Assembly: GCF_051781005.1 (NCBI RefSeq)
Contig: NZ_JBPWOA010000002.1
Location: 558,001 to 622,000 of the forward strand
Direction: 5' to 3'
DNA from: Anabaena sp051781005
GTDB lineage: Bacteria; Cyanobacteriota; Cyanobacteriia; Cyanobacteriales; Nostocaceae
Length of the DNA: 64,000 nucleotides
Position numbers and translations under genes: made by a program. Shown piece by piece: positions 37,035 through 45,309 of this stretch (the first letter of the stretch is position 1; each line of letters begins with the position of its first letter). The notes under the pieces were generated by a model that saw only the letters and a list, made by a program, of their open reading frames with translations, made no database searches and had not been told where the DNA came from.

Positions 37035-37437
37035 AGCTAGGGTGTTAACTTTGTACCATTTTAGGTGTTCAAAATTCATGCAAAATATATGCCAGTAGTT
37101 CTAATCAAGGGGGCTACGCACAGCCTTACCGCCCCGATTCAGAACATGAGCATGGATATAAATAATCACTAAAAAATTCGGCATAATACCCAGATAGGGA
37201 TGTAAAAAAGAAGTTTTCCGTATATTCAGACAGGAGTTCGTTGTAATGCTTGATATATTAGGATTGACAAAAGATTATACGGAAAGTTTCCGTATAATAA
37301 TATAGTTATGCGGCTCAATTCTGGGTGGGGTAGTAGTTTAAAGGCTATCTGTGAGTATCCAAAATTTAGACGATATTGTTTCGTAGTATTTTGTATTATG
37401 CTTGGCGAAGTTCACAGATTTTTGTTTCGACATCAAA
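37035..37437. other. non-coding left part of the inserted cargo
   Basis: No gene was seen in this 403-base stretch. It contains a near-perfect 25-bp palindrome at 37274-37298 and a third half-site at 37215-37224. The GNAT gene starts at its end. Confidence 0.5.
37274..37298. promoter_or_regulatory. 25-bp palindromic operator
   Basis: Two 12-bp arms, ATTATACGGAAA and TTTCCGTATAAT, are exact inverted repeats around a single G. A further copy of TTTCCGTATA lies at 37215-37224. A TTGACA lies at 37264-37269 and TATAAT is part of the right arm, but their 23-base spacing is too long for an ordinary promoter. The size and symmetry suggest a dimeric helix-turn-helix regulator. It differs from the TetR operator at 38657. 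Confidence 0.65.
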
Positions 37438-37917
37438 ATGCAAATTGAAGCATACACCCCCCATCATCTTGAGGCTGTTGTTCGGCTTTCGCTTCGGGCA
37501 TGGACTCCGGTCTTTGATTCACTTCAGAGCGTTATGAATGCTGATGTATATCAGGCGTTCTATCCCAATCAATGGCAAGTGAGTCAGCAAAAATCTGTTG
37601 AGGATGTCTGTGCTGCGGAAGACACGAATGTATGGGTTGCGATCGATGAAGGCTCTACTGTGGGCTTTGTAGCTATGAAACTACACTCAGAAGACAGTAT
37701 GGGTGAAATCTACATGGTTGCTGTCGATCCAGATTTTCAAGGTCACGGCATTGGCAGCGCTTTGATAGAATTTGCTTTAGCTCAGATGAAAGATGCTGGG
37801 ATGTCTATTGCGATGGTTGAGACGGCAGGTGATCCTGGTCATGCTCCAGCACGTCACACTTATGAGAAGGCAGGTTTTGAGCTTTTCCCAGTGGCTAGAT
37901 ACTTTAAGGCGCTTTAA
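37438..37917 (+). CDS. GNAT family N-acetyltransferase
   Basis: The protein has 159 residues from ATG 37438; an upstream TTG was rejected because MQIEAYTPHHLEAVVRL is the natural start. The acetyl-CoA motif is VAVDPDFQGHGIGSALIEFA. The C-terminal HTYEKAGFELFPVARYFK block is typical of small-molecule N-acetyltransferases. It is the first cargo gene between the 314-bp repeats. An attC-like sequence follows its end at 37973. Target unknown. Confidence 0.85.
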   Translation: MQIEAYTPHHLEAVVRLSLRAWTPVFDSLQSVMNADVYQAFYPNQWQVSQQKSVEDVCAAEDTNVWVAIDEGSTVGFVAMKLHSEDSMGEIYMVAVDPDFQGHGIGSALIEFALAQMKDAGMSIAMVETAGDPGHAPARHTYEKAGFELFPVARYFKAL

Positions 37918-37972
37918 GTATGGACTGGAGTCTCAAGGTTGTCTTTGTTCTGTGGCTAGTCAATGGCGCTTG

Positions 37973-38000
37973 CCGCATAACAACCCGGCTGGAGCGGACT
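37973..38000 (+). other. possible half of an integron attC-like site
   Basis: The sequence CCGCATAACAACCCGGCTGG plus AGCGGAC, 56 bases after the GNAT stop, resembles the left half of attC recombination sites that follow gene cassettes (TAACAA core, then GCGGAC). No matching right half with GTTRRRY was found, so it would be a decayed or truncated site. Confidence 0.3.
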
Positions 38001-38031
38001 GTTGGGAGATATTGGTGATGTTGCAAAAGTT

Positions 38032-38658
38032 TTACTGAGTAAAAAGTCCGATGTGTAGTGTTCTTGCGGTGGCTTCAATGTGTGCAGATATTTCACCTGG
38101 CATATCAGTAATGAAAGGTAGTTGCTCATCCATGAGCAGCACTGCAAGTCCATGAATCGTCGCCCAGATAATTCGTACTGTCCTATCAACGTCTTGATTT
38201 CTAAGACCATCACGGTATTTTGCTGTTTCAACAATCCTAAATAACGGTACCGCAGCAACTTTGGAGATGTTCTGAAGTGCAGGTTCAGTAACACGCTCTT
38301 TCAGGCTAAACATTAGGCGGACAAGTTCAGTATTTTCAAGTGCAAACACTACGTAGGCTTCTGCGATCGCTCTAATTGTCTCGAGGGAGTCGTCTTGCAC
38401 GGGTTGAGCAGCTTGTTGTAGGGCTTTAGCCAGTTGTTCAAATCCTCGCTGCGCCACACTAATCGTTAAAGCTCGTTTACTCGCAAAGTGTCGATAAACG
38501 GCTGGCTGGCTGACTCCAGTACTGCGTGCTAGCTCACTCAAGTTGAGAGCCAGTCCCCCTCCCTTTGCAACCTGTTGGCAGGCTTCATCAAGTAGCGCTT
38601 CATGCAAATGCCCATGATGATACTTTTCACTACTCACAATTGACTTTACACTCCTCAT
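38032..38658 (-). CDS. TetR/AcrR family repressor
   Basis: This 208-residue repressor has an N-terminal helix-turn-helix, LNLSELARSTGVSQPAVYRHFASKRAL, with the family's conserved YRHF. The C-terminal helical ligand domain is of the WHG type (ALENTELVRLMFSLK, WATIHGLAVLLMDEQ). A 19-bp perfect palindrome overlaps the start codon, implying self-repression. The divergent SnoaL-like gene is 99 bases away and is the natural target. Located in the cargo between the 314-bp repeats. Confidence 0.9.
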   Translation of the reverse strand: MRSVKSIVSSEKYHHGHLHEALLDEACQQVAKGGGLALNLSELARSTGVSQPAVYRHFASKRALTISVAQRGFEQLAKALQQAAQPVQDDSLETIRAIAEAYVVFALENTELVRLMFSLKERVTEPALQNISKVAAVPLFRIVETAKYRDGLRNQDVDRTVRIIWATIHGLAVLLMDEQLPFITDMPGEISAHIEATARTLHIGLFTQ

Positions 38659-38675
38659 GTTATAGACTATAACAT
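38657..38675. promoter_or_regulatory. TetR-type operator overlapping the start codon
   Basis: ATGTTATAG-A-CTATAACAT is a perfect 9-1-9 palindrome. Its left end is the complement of the repressor start codon. On the minus strand a TATAAT (38674-38679) overlaps its right edge and may be the -10 box, so the mRNA would be nearly leaderless and bound repressor would block polymerase. Confidence 0.7.
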
Positions 38676-38757
38676 TATAGGTGATTTGCGGCGGGAGACG
38701 GGCAACATTGTGTCGCTTTCTTGCTTTAACGATATTCGGAGTTTATGGTGAACAATC

Positions 38758-39150
38758 ATGAATTCAAATCAACAGTTTCTGCAAAATTTATACGAAGCCT
38801 TCAACAATCGCGAGCTTGAAACAATTATCTCGGTGATGCACCCAGACGTGAAATGGGCGAACGGGGTAGAAGGCGGTTTCGTTTATGGACGCGACGCGGT
38901 GCGCGAATACTGGACTAATCAATATAAGGTGATTCAAGTGCAGCTTGAAACCTTAAAGTTTGAGACGGATGAAAACAATCGAAATGTCGTTACTGTTCAT
39001 CAAATCGTCAGAGATTTGCAAGGCAATTTACTTGCGGATACAACAGTTCAGCAAATCTTTACCATTGAGGATGGTTTGATCAGTCTTTATGAAATTGGCG
39101 AAACTGAAACAATCCAAGAGATGATTCAAAAGACGAGAACTTCCAATTAG
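38758..39150 (+). CDS. SnoaL-like (NTF2 fold) protein
   Basis: This 130-residue protein of the nuclear-transport-factor-2 fold begins with FLQNLYEAFNNRELETIISVMHPDVKW, typical of SnoaL-like polyketide cyclase relatives, and a central GRDAVREYW. It forms a small pocket protein that may modify or bind a hydrophobic compound. Divergent from the TetR gene and probably controlled by it. Its 3' end is 22 bases from the second 314-bp repeat. Confidence 0.85.
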   Translation: MNSNQQFLQNLYEAFNNRELETIISVMHPDVKWANGVEGGFVYGRDAVREYWTNQYKVIQVQLETLKFETDENNRNVVTVHQIVRDLQGNLLADTTVQQIFTIEDGLISLYEIGETETIQEMIQKTRTSN

Positions 39151-39167
39151 CAATTATGTTTCAGCTA

Positions 39168-39326
39168 TCAGTATAGTTGATCGGTTTGAGCATTGACTTT
39201 GACGCGATGAATGCCGCCCGTTGCTTGAAATTCATCACCATGCCCAACGTGAGCAAATACAACTGTGGGCGCACTGATAATTAAACTGGCTGCCAGAATG
39301 GAACTCACTAGCATAAAAGGTTTCAT
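39168..39326 (-). pseudogene. N-terminal remnant of a second adaptor gene
   Basis: The minus-strand frame starts with ATG at 39326, retains the signal peptide and HVGHGDEFQATGGIHRVKV as in the intact adaptor, then leaves homology after TDQL and meets TGA at 39168-39170. It is a 52-codon stub that could still be expressed because the duplicated promoter is present. Confidence 0.8.
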
Positions 39327-39486
39327 AATCACTCCTCACAATGGATACTGATTTAAACAAAAGTTCTCCATAGTTTGCCAAAGGGCAGATGAAATCCAGG
39401 TGAAATGGCAGATGTTTTTGTAAGATCAAGCTCGTGGTTGATTTCCCTGAAGTGATGCGAATTTTACTGGTGGAAGATGAAGCAGA
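39173..39486. repeat. 314-bp direct repeat, copy 2
   Basis: This is the gap-free partner of 36674-36987. It joins the adaptor remnant, the shared divergent promoter and the start of the intact response regulator. Confidence 0.9.
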
Positions 39487-40153
39487 TTTGGGACTGGCAA
39501 TTAAGCAAGTCCTGATTAGCGAAAGATATGTGGTGGATTGGGTAACAGATGGTACTGAAGCATGGCTGTGTCTGGAAAGCCAGTGGACAGACTACACAGT
39601 TGCTATTGTTGATTGGCTGCTGCCCGAAATGTCGGGATTGGAGTTATGTCAAAAGCTCAGACTACACCAAAATCCCTTACCAGTGCTGATGCTCACAGCT
39701 TTGGGTCAGCCGGAAAATCGGGTGGCAGGGCTGGATGCGGGCGCGGATGATTATTTAGTCAAACCCTTTGTGATGGAAGAATTACTGGCGCGGTTGCGGG
39801 CGCTTCAAAGGCGATCGCCTCAACTACAACCGTCCACCCTGACTGTTGCAGGTTTTACTCTGGATACAGCAAACAATGTGCTAAGAGTAAATTCCGATGA
39901 ATCTACGCCTCTAATAATTCCCCTAACTACCAAAGAATTTCAGTTGCTCATGTATTTGATGCAGAACCCCAATCGCATCATTCCCGGTAGTAAATTGCGT
40001 CATCAACTTTGGGATATGGATGAAGAGCCGATTAGTAATGTAGTTGCGGCGCAAATGCGTCTACTACGTCGCAAGTTAGCAAATCATGGCTGTCCTTGCC
40101 CGATTGAAACTGTTCCCGGTGCTGGCTATCGCTTTACAGCTATTTTCAGGTAA
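39455..40153 (+). CDS. OmpR/PhoB family response regulator
   Basis: The protein has 232 residues from ATG 39455; a GTG seven codons upstream is the alternative. The receiver domain has the acidic pocket VEDEAD, phosphoacceptor Asp53 (IVDWLLPEMSG) and Lys103 (LVKPF). The C-terminal winged helix shows LTTKEFQLLMYLMQNPNRII and VVAAQMRLLRRKL. The histidine kinase follows after a MITE-like element. Originally divergent from the metal adaptor-pump operon, it probably controls metal efflux. Confidence 0.93.
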   Translation: MRILLVEDEADLGLAIKQVLISERYVVDWVTDGTEAWLCLESQWTDYTVAIVDWLLPEMSGLELCQKLRLHQNPLPVLMLTALGQPENRVAGLDAGADDYLVKPFVMEELLARLRALQRRSPQLQPSTLTVAGFTLDTANNVLRVNSDESTPLIIPLTTKEFQLLMYLMQNPNRIIPGSKLRHQLWDMDEEPISNVVAAQMRLLRRKLANHGCPCPIETVPGAGYRFTAIFR

Positions 40154-40176
40154 ATGAACTACATTTTTATATCTCA

Positions 40177-40200
40177 CGCAAAGGCGCAAAGGCGCAAAGG
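40177..40200. repeat. octamer tandem repeat
   Basis: Three copies of CGCAAAGG lie in tandem after the response regulator. It is a dispersed cyanobacterial intergenic repeat type. Confidence 0.7.
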
Positions 40201-40219
40201 AAGAAAGAAATTAATTTAG

Positions 40220-40320
40220 ATAGGACTTACGCACAAGTCACGAAAGAACGAACCACGTTCGTGCAGCGTCCCGTTAGGGATAGAAAAGAGGGTTTCAGAG
40301 ATATTTTGCGTAAGTCCTAT
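40220..40320. mobile_element. MITE-like element with 14-bp inverted ends
   Basis: ATAGGACTTACGCA (40220-40233) and TGCGTAAGTCCTAT (40307-40320) are perfect terminal inverted repeats of a 101-bp element with no coding capacity. Inside are two small hairpins, GAACG/CGTTC and TCCC/GGGA. It sits between the response regulator and its kinase. Confidence 0.75.
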
Positions 40321-40376
40321 TAGAGTGTGGTCTAAATACATGAGAACTGCTATAAGTCTCAAGTTGATTCTCCGTT

Positions 40377-41753
40377 ATGAATAGCTACTCTCTTTTTCGG
40401 CGCAGTCGTCTACGGTTAGCCCTCTGGTATGCCGGAGTTATGGGCGTGATTTTGAGTGTTTCTGGCTTGGGGATGTATCGCGCAATGGTACAAACAAATT
40501 GGGCAGCAATGGAGCGCGAAATTGAATCAATTGCTGGAACTTTACACGATAGCGTTGAACCACTGTTACCGCCTTCCGAAGAACCGACTGCTGTGTTGCA
40601 ACAAATTTTTCCCGATCTTTGTTTGAGTGGACAACCCTGCAAGGCTACCCCAACGCTGATTCAACGGCACACCATCGGCATTAGCGATCGCACCACATAC
40701 TATATTCGGCTGTTTAATCATCAAGGGAAACTTCTAGCTTTTTCACCCAATCAACCGTTATCTCTGCCGCCAACTCTCAACCGCAGTTCATGGCAAACTT
40801 TTCGCACGGCTAAGGGCATTCGCTATCACCAATTCACCACGATTTTGCATAGTGCCAATACCCATCATCTAGCTAATGAAGCCAATGCTGATTCATCCTG
40901 GGGCTATTTGCAAATTGGCCGCACTTTAGAACATTTTGATGCGGAAATCAGGCGGATTCAATGGATTATGGCGATTGGTTTGCCTATTGCTTTGAGTTTG
41001 GTTGCTACTTCCAGTTGGTGGCTTTCAGGATTAGCAATGCAGCCGATTTACCAGTCCTATCAGCAACAGCAACAGTTTACTGCAAATGCTGCCCACGAAT
41101 TGCGATCGCCCCTCGCTAGTTTGTTGGCGACTGTGGAAGCTATCCTCCGCATACCGCAATCAAATCAACAAGATATGCAAATCATGCTTCATACTGTTGA
41201 GCGACAGGGGCGGAGGTTGAGCCATTTGATTGCAGACTTACTCTTGTTAACCAGTTTGGAGCAGAATTCATCCTCAAAACCTTTTCAGGACTGTTGCTTA
41301 AATGATTTGGTGAGCGATTTGACCGAAGAATTTTTAGAGCTGGCCACGGCTGCTGATATTAACTTAACCTGCCAAATTCCCACTAGCGAGGTTTACACTC
41401 TAGGTAACGAATCCCAACTTTACCGTTTAGTTTCAAATTTGATTGCCAATGCTATCCAGTACACACCCAGAGGGGGATATGTAACTGTTAGCTTAGTCAA
41501 GGGTGATTACACTGCTGTGATTGCGGTGAAAGATACGGGGATTGGGATTGAGCTTGCTGATCAGGAGCGAATTTTTGATCGCTTTTACCGTGTTGATGGC
41601 GACCGCTCTCGTAAAACCGGAGGCACAGGTTTGGGACTAGCGATTGCTGTGGCAATCGCCCAAAAACATCAAGCGATTCTGAAAGTTGAAAGTCAGGTGG
41701 GAAAAGGTAGCATTTTTACGCTAGAAGTAAAAACCGTATCTTCTAATACATAG
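40377..41753 (+). CDS. sensor histidine kinase
   Basis: The protein has 458 residues. Two membrane helices (about residues 15-37 and 197-216) enclose a periplasmic sensor loop of about 160 residues without His-rich metal clusters. The dimerisation domain has His240 in AAHELRSPLASLL. The ATPase domain shows NLIANAIQYTP, DTGIGI and GGTGLGLAIA. There is no clear HAMP domain. It is the probable partner of the OmpR-type regulator 223 bases upstream. Confidence 0.92.
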   Translation: MNSYSLFRRSRLRLALWYAGVMGVILSVSGLGMYRAMVQTNWAAMEREIESIAGTLHDSVEPLLPPSEEPTAVLQQIFPDLCLSGQPCKATPTLIQRHTIGISDRTTYYIRLFNHQGKLLAFSPNQPLSLPPTLNRSSWQTFRTAKGIRYHQFTTILHSANTHHLANEANADSSWGYLQIGRTLEHFDAEIRRIQWIMAIGLPIALSLVATSSWWLSGLAMQPIYQSYQQQQQFTANAAHELRSPLASLLATVEAILRIPQSNQQDMQIMLHTVERQGRRLSHLIADLLLLTSLEQNSSSKPFQDCCLNDLVSDLTEEFLELATAADINLTCQIPTSEVYTLGNESQLYRLVSNLIANAIQYTPRGGYVTVSLVKGDYTAVIAVKDTGIGIELADQERIFDRFYRVDGDRSRKTGGTGLGLAIAVAIAQKHQAILKVESQVGKGSIFTLEVKTVSSNT

Positions 41754-41815
41754 AAACTTGTTCAGACATAAAAGCGATTATAATTATTTACGAATTAAGC
41801 ATTACAAATTATTCT

Positions 41816-42694
41816 GTGCAAGGATTTCTCAACCTCAATAAACCATTAGACTGGACTTCTCACGACTGCGTAGCGCGAGTCAGAAGACTTTTGCGTCTGA
41901 AACGGGTAGGACACGCTGGAACATTAGATCCTAAAGCTACTGGTGTGTTGCCGATCGCTCTAGGTAAAGCTACCAGATTATTACAATATTTACCTGGTGA
42001 AAAAGCTTATCAAGCCACTATCCGCCTTGGTATACGTACAACTACTGATGATTTGGAAGGGGAAGTTATTACTTCTCAATCTTGTCCTGGGTTAAATTTG
42101 GCAGCAATAAAAACAGCACTTAGGCAATTTATCGGCACAATTGAGCAAATTCCCCCTAGTTACAGCGCCATTCAAGTGGATGGGAAACGTCTGTATGATT
42201 TGGCACGTAAAGGGGAAATTGTCCAAGCACCAGTGAGGACAGTAGAAGTTTTTGATATAGAAGTTATAGACTGGCGTGATGGTGATTTTCCGGAGTTGGA
42301 AATAGCGATCGCTTGTGGTGCAGGAACGTATATTAGAGCGATCGCTCGTGATTTAGGTATAGTCTTAAACACAGGTGGAACTCTGGCCGCTTTAACACGA
42401 ACACAAAGCAGCAGTTTTCACCTCAAAGATAGTCTCACCCTCACCGACTTAGAAACCCAGATTCAAGCAGGGACATTTCAACCTATTCTCCCAGATGCAG
42501 CCTTACAAAAGTTACCATCTGTAAATTTACCAGGAACATTTGCCAAAAAATGGTGTCAAGGTCAACAAGTTGCTGTAAATCTGGATATTTTGGGAATAGT
42601 GCGAGTCTATGAACAAGAAACCCGCTTTTTAGGTATTGCACAATTACAAGACAATGTGTTGATTCCCCAAATGGTTTTTGAACCGATTTCTTAA
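41816..42694 (+). CDS. truB: tRNA pseudouridine-55 synthase
   Basis: This 292-residue enzyme isomerises U55 in the T-loop of tRNAs. The start is GTG at 41816, giving QGFLNLNKPLDWTSHDCV, the usual beginning. The catalytic Asp38 lies in GHAGTLDPKATGVLPIALG. RLYDLARKG and GTYIRAIARDLG are the other family blocks. The C-terminal 70 residues form the cyanobacterial-type tail domain. No Shine-Dalgarno sequence was seen. Confidence 0.95.
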   Translation: MQGFLNLNKPLDWTSHDCVARVRRLLRLKRVGHAGTLDPKATGVLPIALGKATRLLQYLPGEKAYQATIRLGIRTTTDDLEGEVITSQSCPGLNLAAIKTALRQFIGTIEQIPPSYSAIQVDGKRLYDLARKGEIVQAPVRTVEVFDIEVIDWRDGDFPELEIAIACGAGTYIRAIARDLGIVLNTGGTLAALTRTQSSSFHLKDSLTLTDLETQIQAGTFQPILPDAALQKLPSVNLPGTFAKKWCQGQQVAVNLDILGIVRVYEQETRFLGIAQLQDNVLIPQMVFEPIS

Positions 42695-42884
42695 TTTAAG
42701 TTTTCGCCGAAATCCTTTTCCCTCATACCTTGGAGCCTCATGCCTCTGACCTTATCCCCACGCTCAATATTCACAACCACCTACTGAGATACACCTCAAA
42801 ATCTTCACAATATCCTCGTTGATCTACGGAATTTAGCTTTCTGAATGTGAATTTTAATAAAGTAGCAAACAAAATCTCACTATC

Positions 42885-43667
42885 ATGAATTTACAAAAGT
42901 ATATTAATTCTTTGACTTTAGGAAAAATTGCTGTCGGAATTTCTCCAGCGCTGATAATTTTATCTACCTTTTCTTTACCCTCATCAGCACAACTTTCTCC
43001 AAGCCTTCAATTACCAACAACACCTAACAGCAAATTATTAGCACAGTTGCAATTTCCATCCTCACCTGACCGAGGTAAACCGCAAAGAACCGGTGCAGGA
43101 GGAAGACGTGGAAATTCTTGTATTAGTAGCCAGAATGACCAACCATCTTTAACTGCTTTAATGCCTACATGGGATAATAATGGGCAAACAGTTTCTAATA
43201 ATCCAGCATTGTATGTGTATGTTCCCCAAATTAATACAAAATCTGGAGAATTTGTATTAATAGACGAGGAGGGAAATGAAGTTTACCAAACTAATTTCAT
43301 TCCACCTGATCAACCAGGAATAGTCAAATTGACCATCCCATCTAATGCTGCTTTGAAAACAGGCGAAAAATATCAATGGTTCTTTACAATTATTTGTAAT
43401 TCTGAAGATAGAAGTCAGGATGAATATGTATCAGGTTCACTAGAACGGACTACCCTAGGTTCATTATTAAATAGTTATCTTCAGCAAGCAGCACCTCTCA
43501 AAAAAGCGGAGATTTACGCCAAGAATAGAATTTGGCATGATACTATTAGTAACGTTGCTAACTTGCGTACTGAAAATCCAGATGTATGGTCACAACTGTT
43601 AAAATCAGTTGGTTTAGAGAAGTTAGAGAAAGAACCTTTCGTTGATTTCGGTACACCGAAACCCTAA
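42885..43667 (+). CDS. DUF928 family exported protein
   Basis: This 260-residue protein has a signal peptide (hydrophobic segment near residues 17-33, cleavage near SSA). The DUF928 signature is RTGAGGRRGNSC near residues 67-78. The core has beta-strand blocks (YVYVPQINTKSGEFVLIDEEGNEVYQTNF). Residues near NDQPSLTALMPTWD are family-typical. DUF928 proteins are cyanobacterial and often lie near CHASE2 sensor genes, but none is present here. Function unknown. Confidence 0.85.
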   Translation: MNLQKYINSLTLGKIAVGISPALIILSTFSLPSSAQLSPSLQLPTTPNSKLLAQLQFPSSPDRGKPQRTGAGGRRGNSCISSQNDQPSLTALMPTWDNNGQTVSNNPALYVYVPQINTKSGEFVLIDEEGNEVYQTNFIPPDQPGIVKLTIPSNAALKTGEKYQWFFTIICNSEDRSQDEYVSGSLERTTLGSLLNSYLQQAAPLKKAEIYAKNRIWHDTISNVANLRTENPDVWSQLLKSVGLEKLEKEPFVDFGTPKP

Positions 43668-43679
43668 TGTTTGATGACT

Positions 43680-43976
43680 TCATTCCCAAGTAGCTACATC
43701 CCGCAACACATGAGGAATTTCTCCCTGTGATAAGGGAAACTCTAAAAAGGTTTCCCTATACCCCAAATATCCAGACTCAGTAAAAGACATTAGCATTCGT
43801 GCTAGTGCTAACCACACTTCTGATTCATATTCCCAATCACTATAACGTCTAGCACGACCAGCTATGGAACGTAGCGCCCAAAAGTAAGAATTTCTCACCA
43901 CAGACCCACCTTTTTTAAATTCAGGTACATCTTCTTTATGAATAAATAAAATATTATTTTCGATTCTGGTTCTCAT
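43680..43976 (-). CDS. small cyanobacterial hypothetical protein
   Basis: This 98-residue soluble protein is rich in aromatic and charged residues (SYFWALRSIAGRARRYSDWE, then LARMLMSFTESGYLGYRET). No membrane segment or known motif was seen. It converges on the DUF928 gene with 12 bases between stops. A MITE-like element begins 17 bases upstream of its ATG, so its promoter is either in the element or displaced by it. Confidence 0.6.
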   Translation of the reverse strand: MRTRIENNILFIHKEDVPEFKKGGSVVRNSYFWALRSIAGRARRYSDWEYESEVWLALARMLMSFTESGYLGYRETFLEFPLSQGEIPHVLRDVATWE

Positions 43977-43992
43977 ATATTTTAGATTTTAG

Positions 43993-44144
43993 GTAAGTAT
44001 TCAAGATAGAGAATACTCCAAGTCAGGAGAATAAAGGCTTTTTTAGTTAAATTTGATGATTTTGATAAAATCTTACTTCTCTCTATTCTTCATTTCATAA
44101 GCATTCTGAACCGCAGGTCTGCGTAGCGTCTCCTGAATTCTTAC
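43993..44144. mobile_element. MITE-like element, copy A
   Basis: This 152-bp element has imperfect terminal inverted repeats GTAAGTATTCA and TGAATTCTTAC. It shares almost its whole length with copy B (60915-61044) but carries about 21 extra bases (including CTGCGTAGCGT) near its right end. It fills nearly the whole gap between the small gene at 43680 and the ABC ATPase. Confidence 0.75.
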
Positions 44145-44148
44145 GATT

Positions 44149-45309
44149 TCATACCATCGGAAAAATCCTCTCCCCAGTGCTTGTATCAAACACAAATAAC
44201 TGATTTAAATCTAATTGTAAATTTAGATGTTCACCTGGATATAAACGCACATCTCCACCCAACTGCACATTTATAAATCCAGAAGAACCCGGTAAACTTG
44301 CACGAATCAAAGTTTCTCTTCCCAAAGGTTCCACCACCTTAACCTCTGCAACCAAACCTCCCCACTCTTCCTCTCCGCGTTCTCCGCGTTCTCTGCGCCT
44401 CTGCAGTACCCTGCGGGAAGCCGCTTGCGCGTCTACGTTAATCTCTTGAATATAAATATGTTCAGGACGAATACCCAAATTACAAATTTGTTCTGGGTGC
44501 AAATTTAAACCTGATCTGATATTTTGAGGAATGGCTAATAATTGCCCACTAATATCGAAATTATCACCTTTATAAATAACCGGTAAAATATTCATGGGTG
44601 GATTACCCAAAAAACTTGCTACCATCTCATTAGCAGGAAGAGCATAAATACTTTGAGGCTCACCAATTTGTTGAATTCTACCGCGATTTAAGACTACGAT
44701 TTTATCAGCCAAAGTCATCGCTTCGACTTGATCATGGGTGACGTAAATTGTCGTAATTCCTAATTGTTGATGTAGCTGTTTTAATTCGGCTCTGGTATCA
44801 TCTCGTAATTGAGCATCTAAATTAGATAAAGGTTCATCAAGTAAAAACAGTTGTGGTTGACGTGCGATCGCTCTCCCTAATGCTACCCGTTGTTGCTGTC
44901 CCCCCGATAGCTGCTGGGGTTTACGATTTAACAGATGTTCTAGAGAGAGCGATCGCGCTACAGTAGTTACTCGTTCTTGAATCGTCTTCGGATCAACTTT
45001 CCGCATCTCCATCCCAAAGGCGATATTTTGCGCTACTGTCATGTGGGGATACAGGGCATAATTTTGAAATACCATGGCCACATCACGCGCTCTGGCTGGG
45101 ATATCATTAACCAAGCGATCGCCTATAAACAGATTACCAGATGTAGCAGTTTCTAATCCGGCAATAGTTCGCAAAATCGTAGATTTACCACATCCTGACG
45201 GGCCAACAAACACCCAAAACTCACCATCAGGAATTTCAAAGCTAATATCCTCGATAGCAGTGATATTGTTAAATTTACGCTTAATATTTTCTAGAACAAC
45301 TTTTGCCAT
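44149..45309 (-). CDS. ABC transporter ATP-binding protein (MalK/UgpC type)
   Basis: This 386-residue importer ATPase has Walker A GPSGCGKST (36-44), signature LSGGQQQRVALGRA, Walker B LFLLDEPLSNLDAQLR and switch His in THDQVEAMTLADK. The C-terminal regulatory OB-type (TOBE) domain matches sugar and glycerol-phosphate importers. Residues about 290-322 contain a basic, Arg/Glu-rich insertion encoded by a dispersed repeat. No permease or binding-protein gene is nearby, as is common for shared cyanobacterial MalK-type ATPases. Confidence 0.9.
   Translation of the reverse strand: MAKVVLENIKRKFNNITAIEDISFEIPDGEFWVFVGPSGCGKSTILRTIAGLETATSGNLFIGDRLVNDIPARARDVAMVFQNYALYPHMTVAQNIAFGMEMRKVDPKTIQERVTTVARSLSLEHLLNRKPQQLSGGQQQRVALGRAIARQPQLFLLDEPLSNLDAQLRDDTRAELKQLHQQLGITTIYVTHDQVEAMTLADKIVVLNRGRIQQIGEPQSIYALPANEMVASFLGNPPMNILPVIYKGDNFDISGQLLAIPQNIRSGLNLHPEQICNLGIRPEHIYIQEINVDAQAASRRVLQRRRERGERGEEEWGGLVAEVKVVEPLGRETLIRASLPGSSGFINVQLGGDVRLYPGEHLNLQLDLNQLFVFDTSTGERIFPMV
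44345..44440. repeat. dispersed repeat fixed in frame inside an ABC ATPase gene
   Basis: Units CTCCGCGTT repeat in tandem, followed by CTCTGCGCCTCTGCAG and GGGAAGCCGCTTGCGCGTCT. Both belong to repeat types otherwise intergenic (compare 32923-32945). They are translated as SRRVLQRRRERGERGEEEWG. Confidence 0.7.

Noticed and set aside
39235..39429. 64-codon minus-strand frame overlapping the second 314-bp repeat
   Set aside because: It runs in a different frame from the adaptor remnant and crosses the promoter; the homologous frame is 39168-39326.
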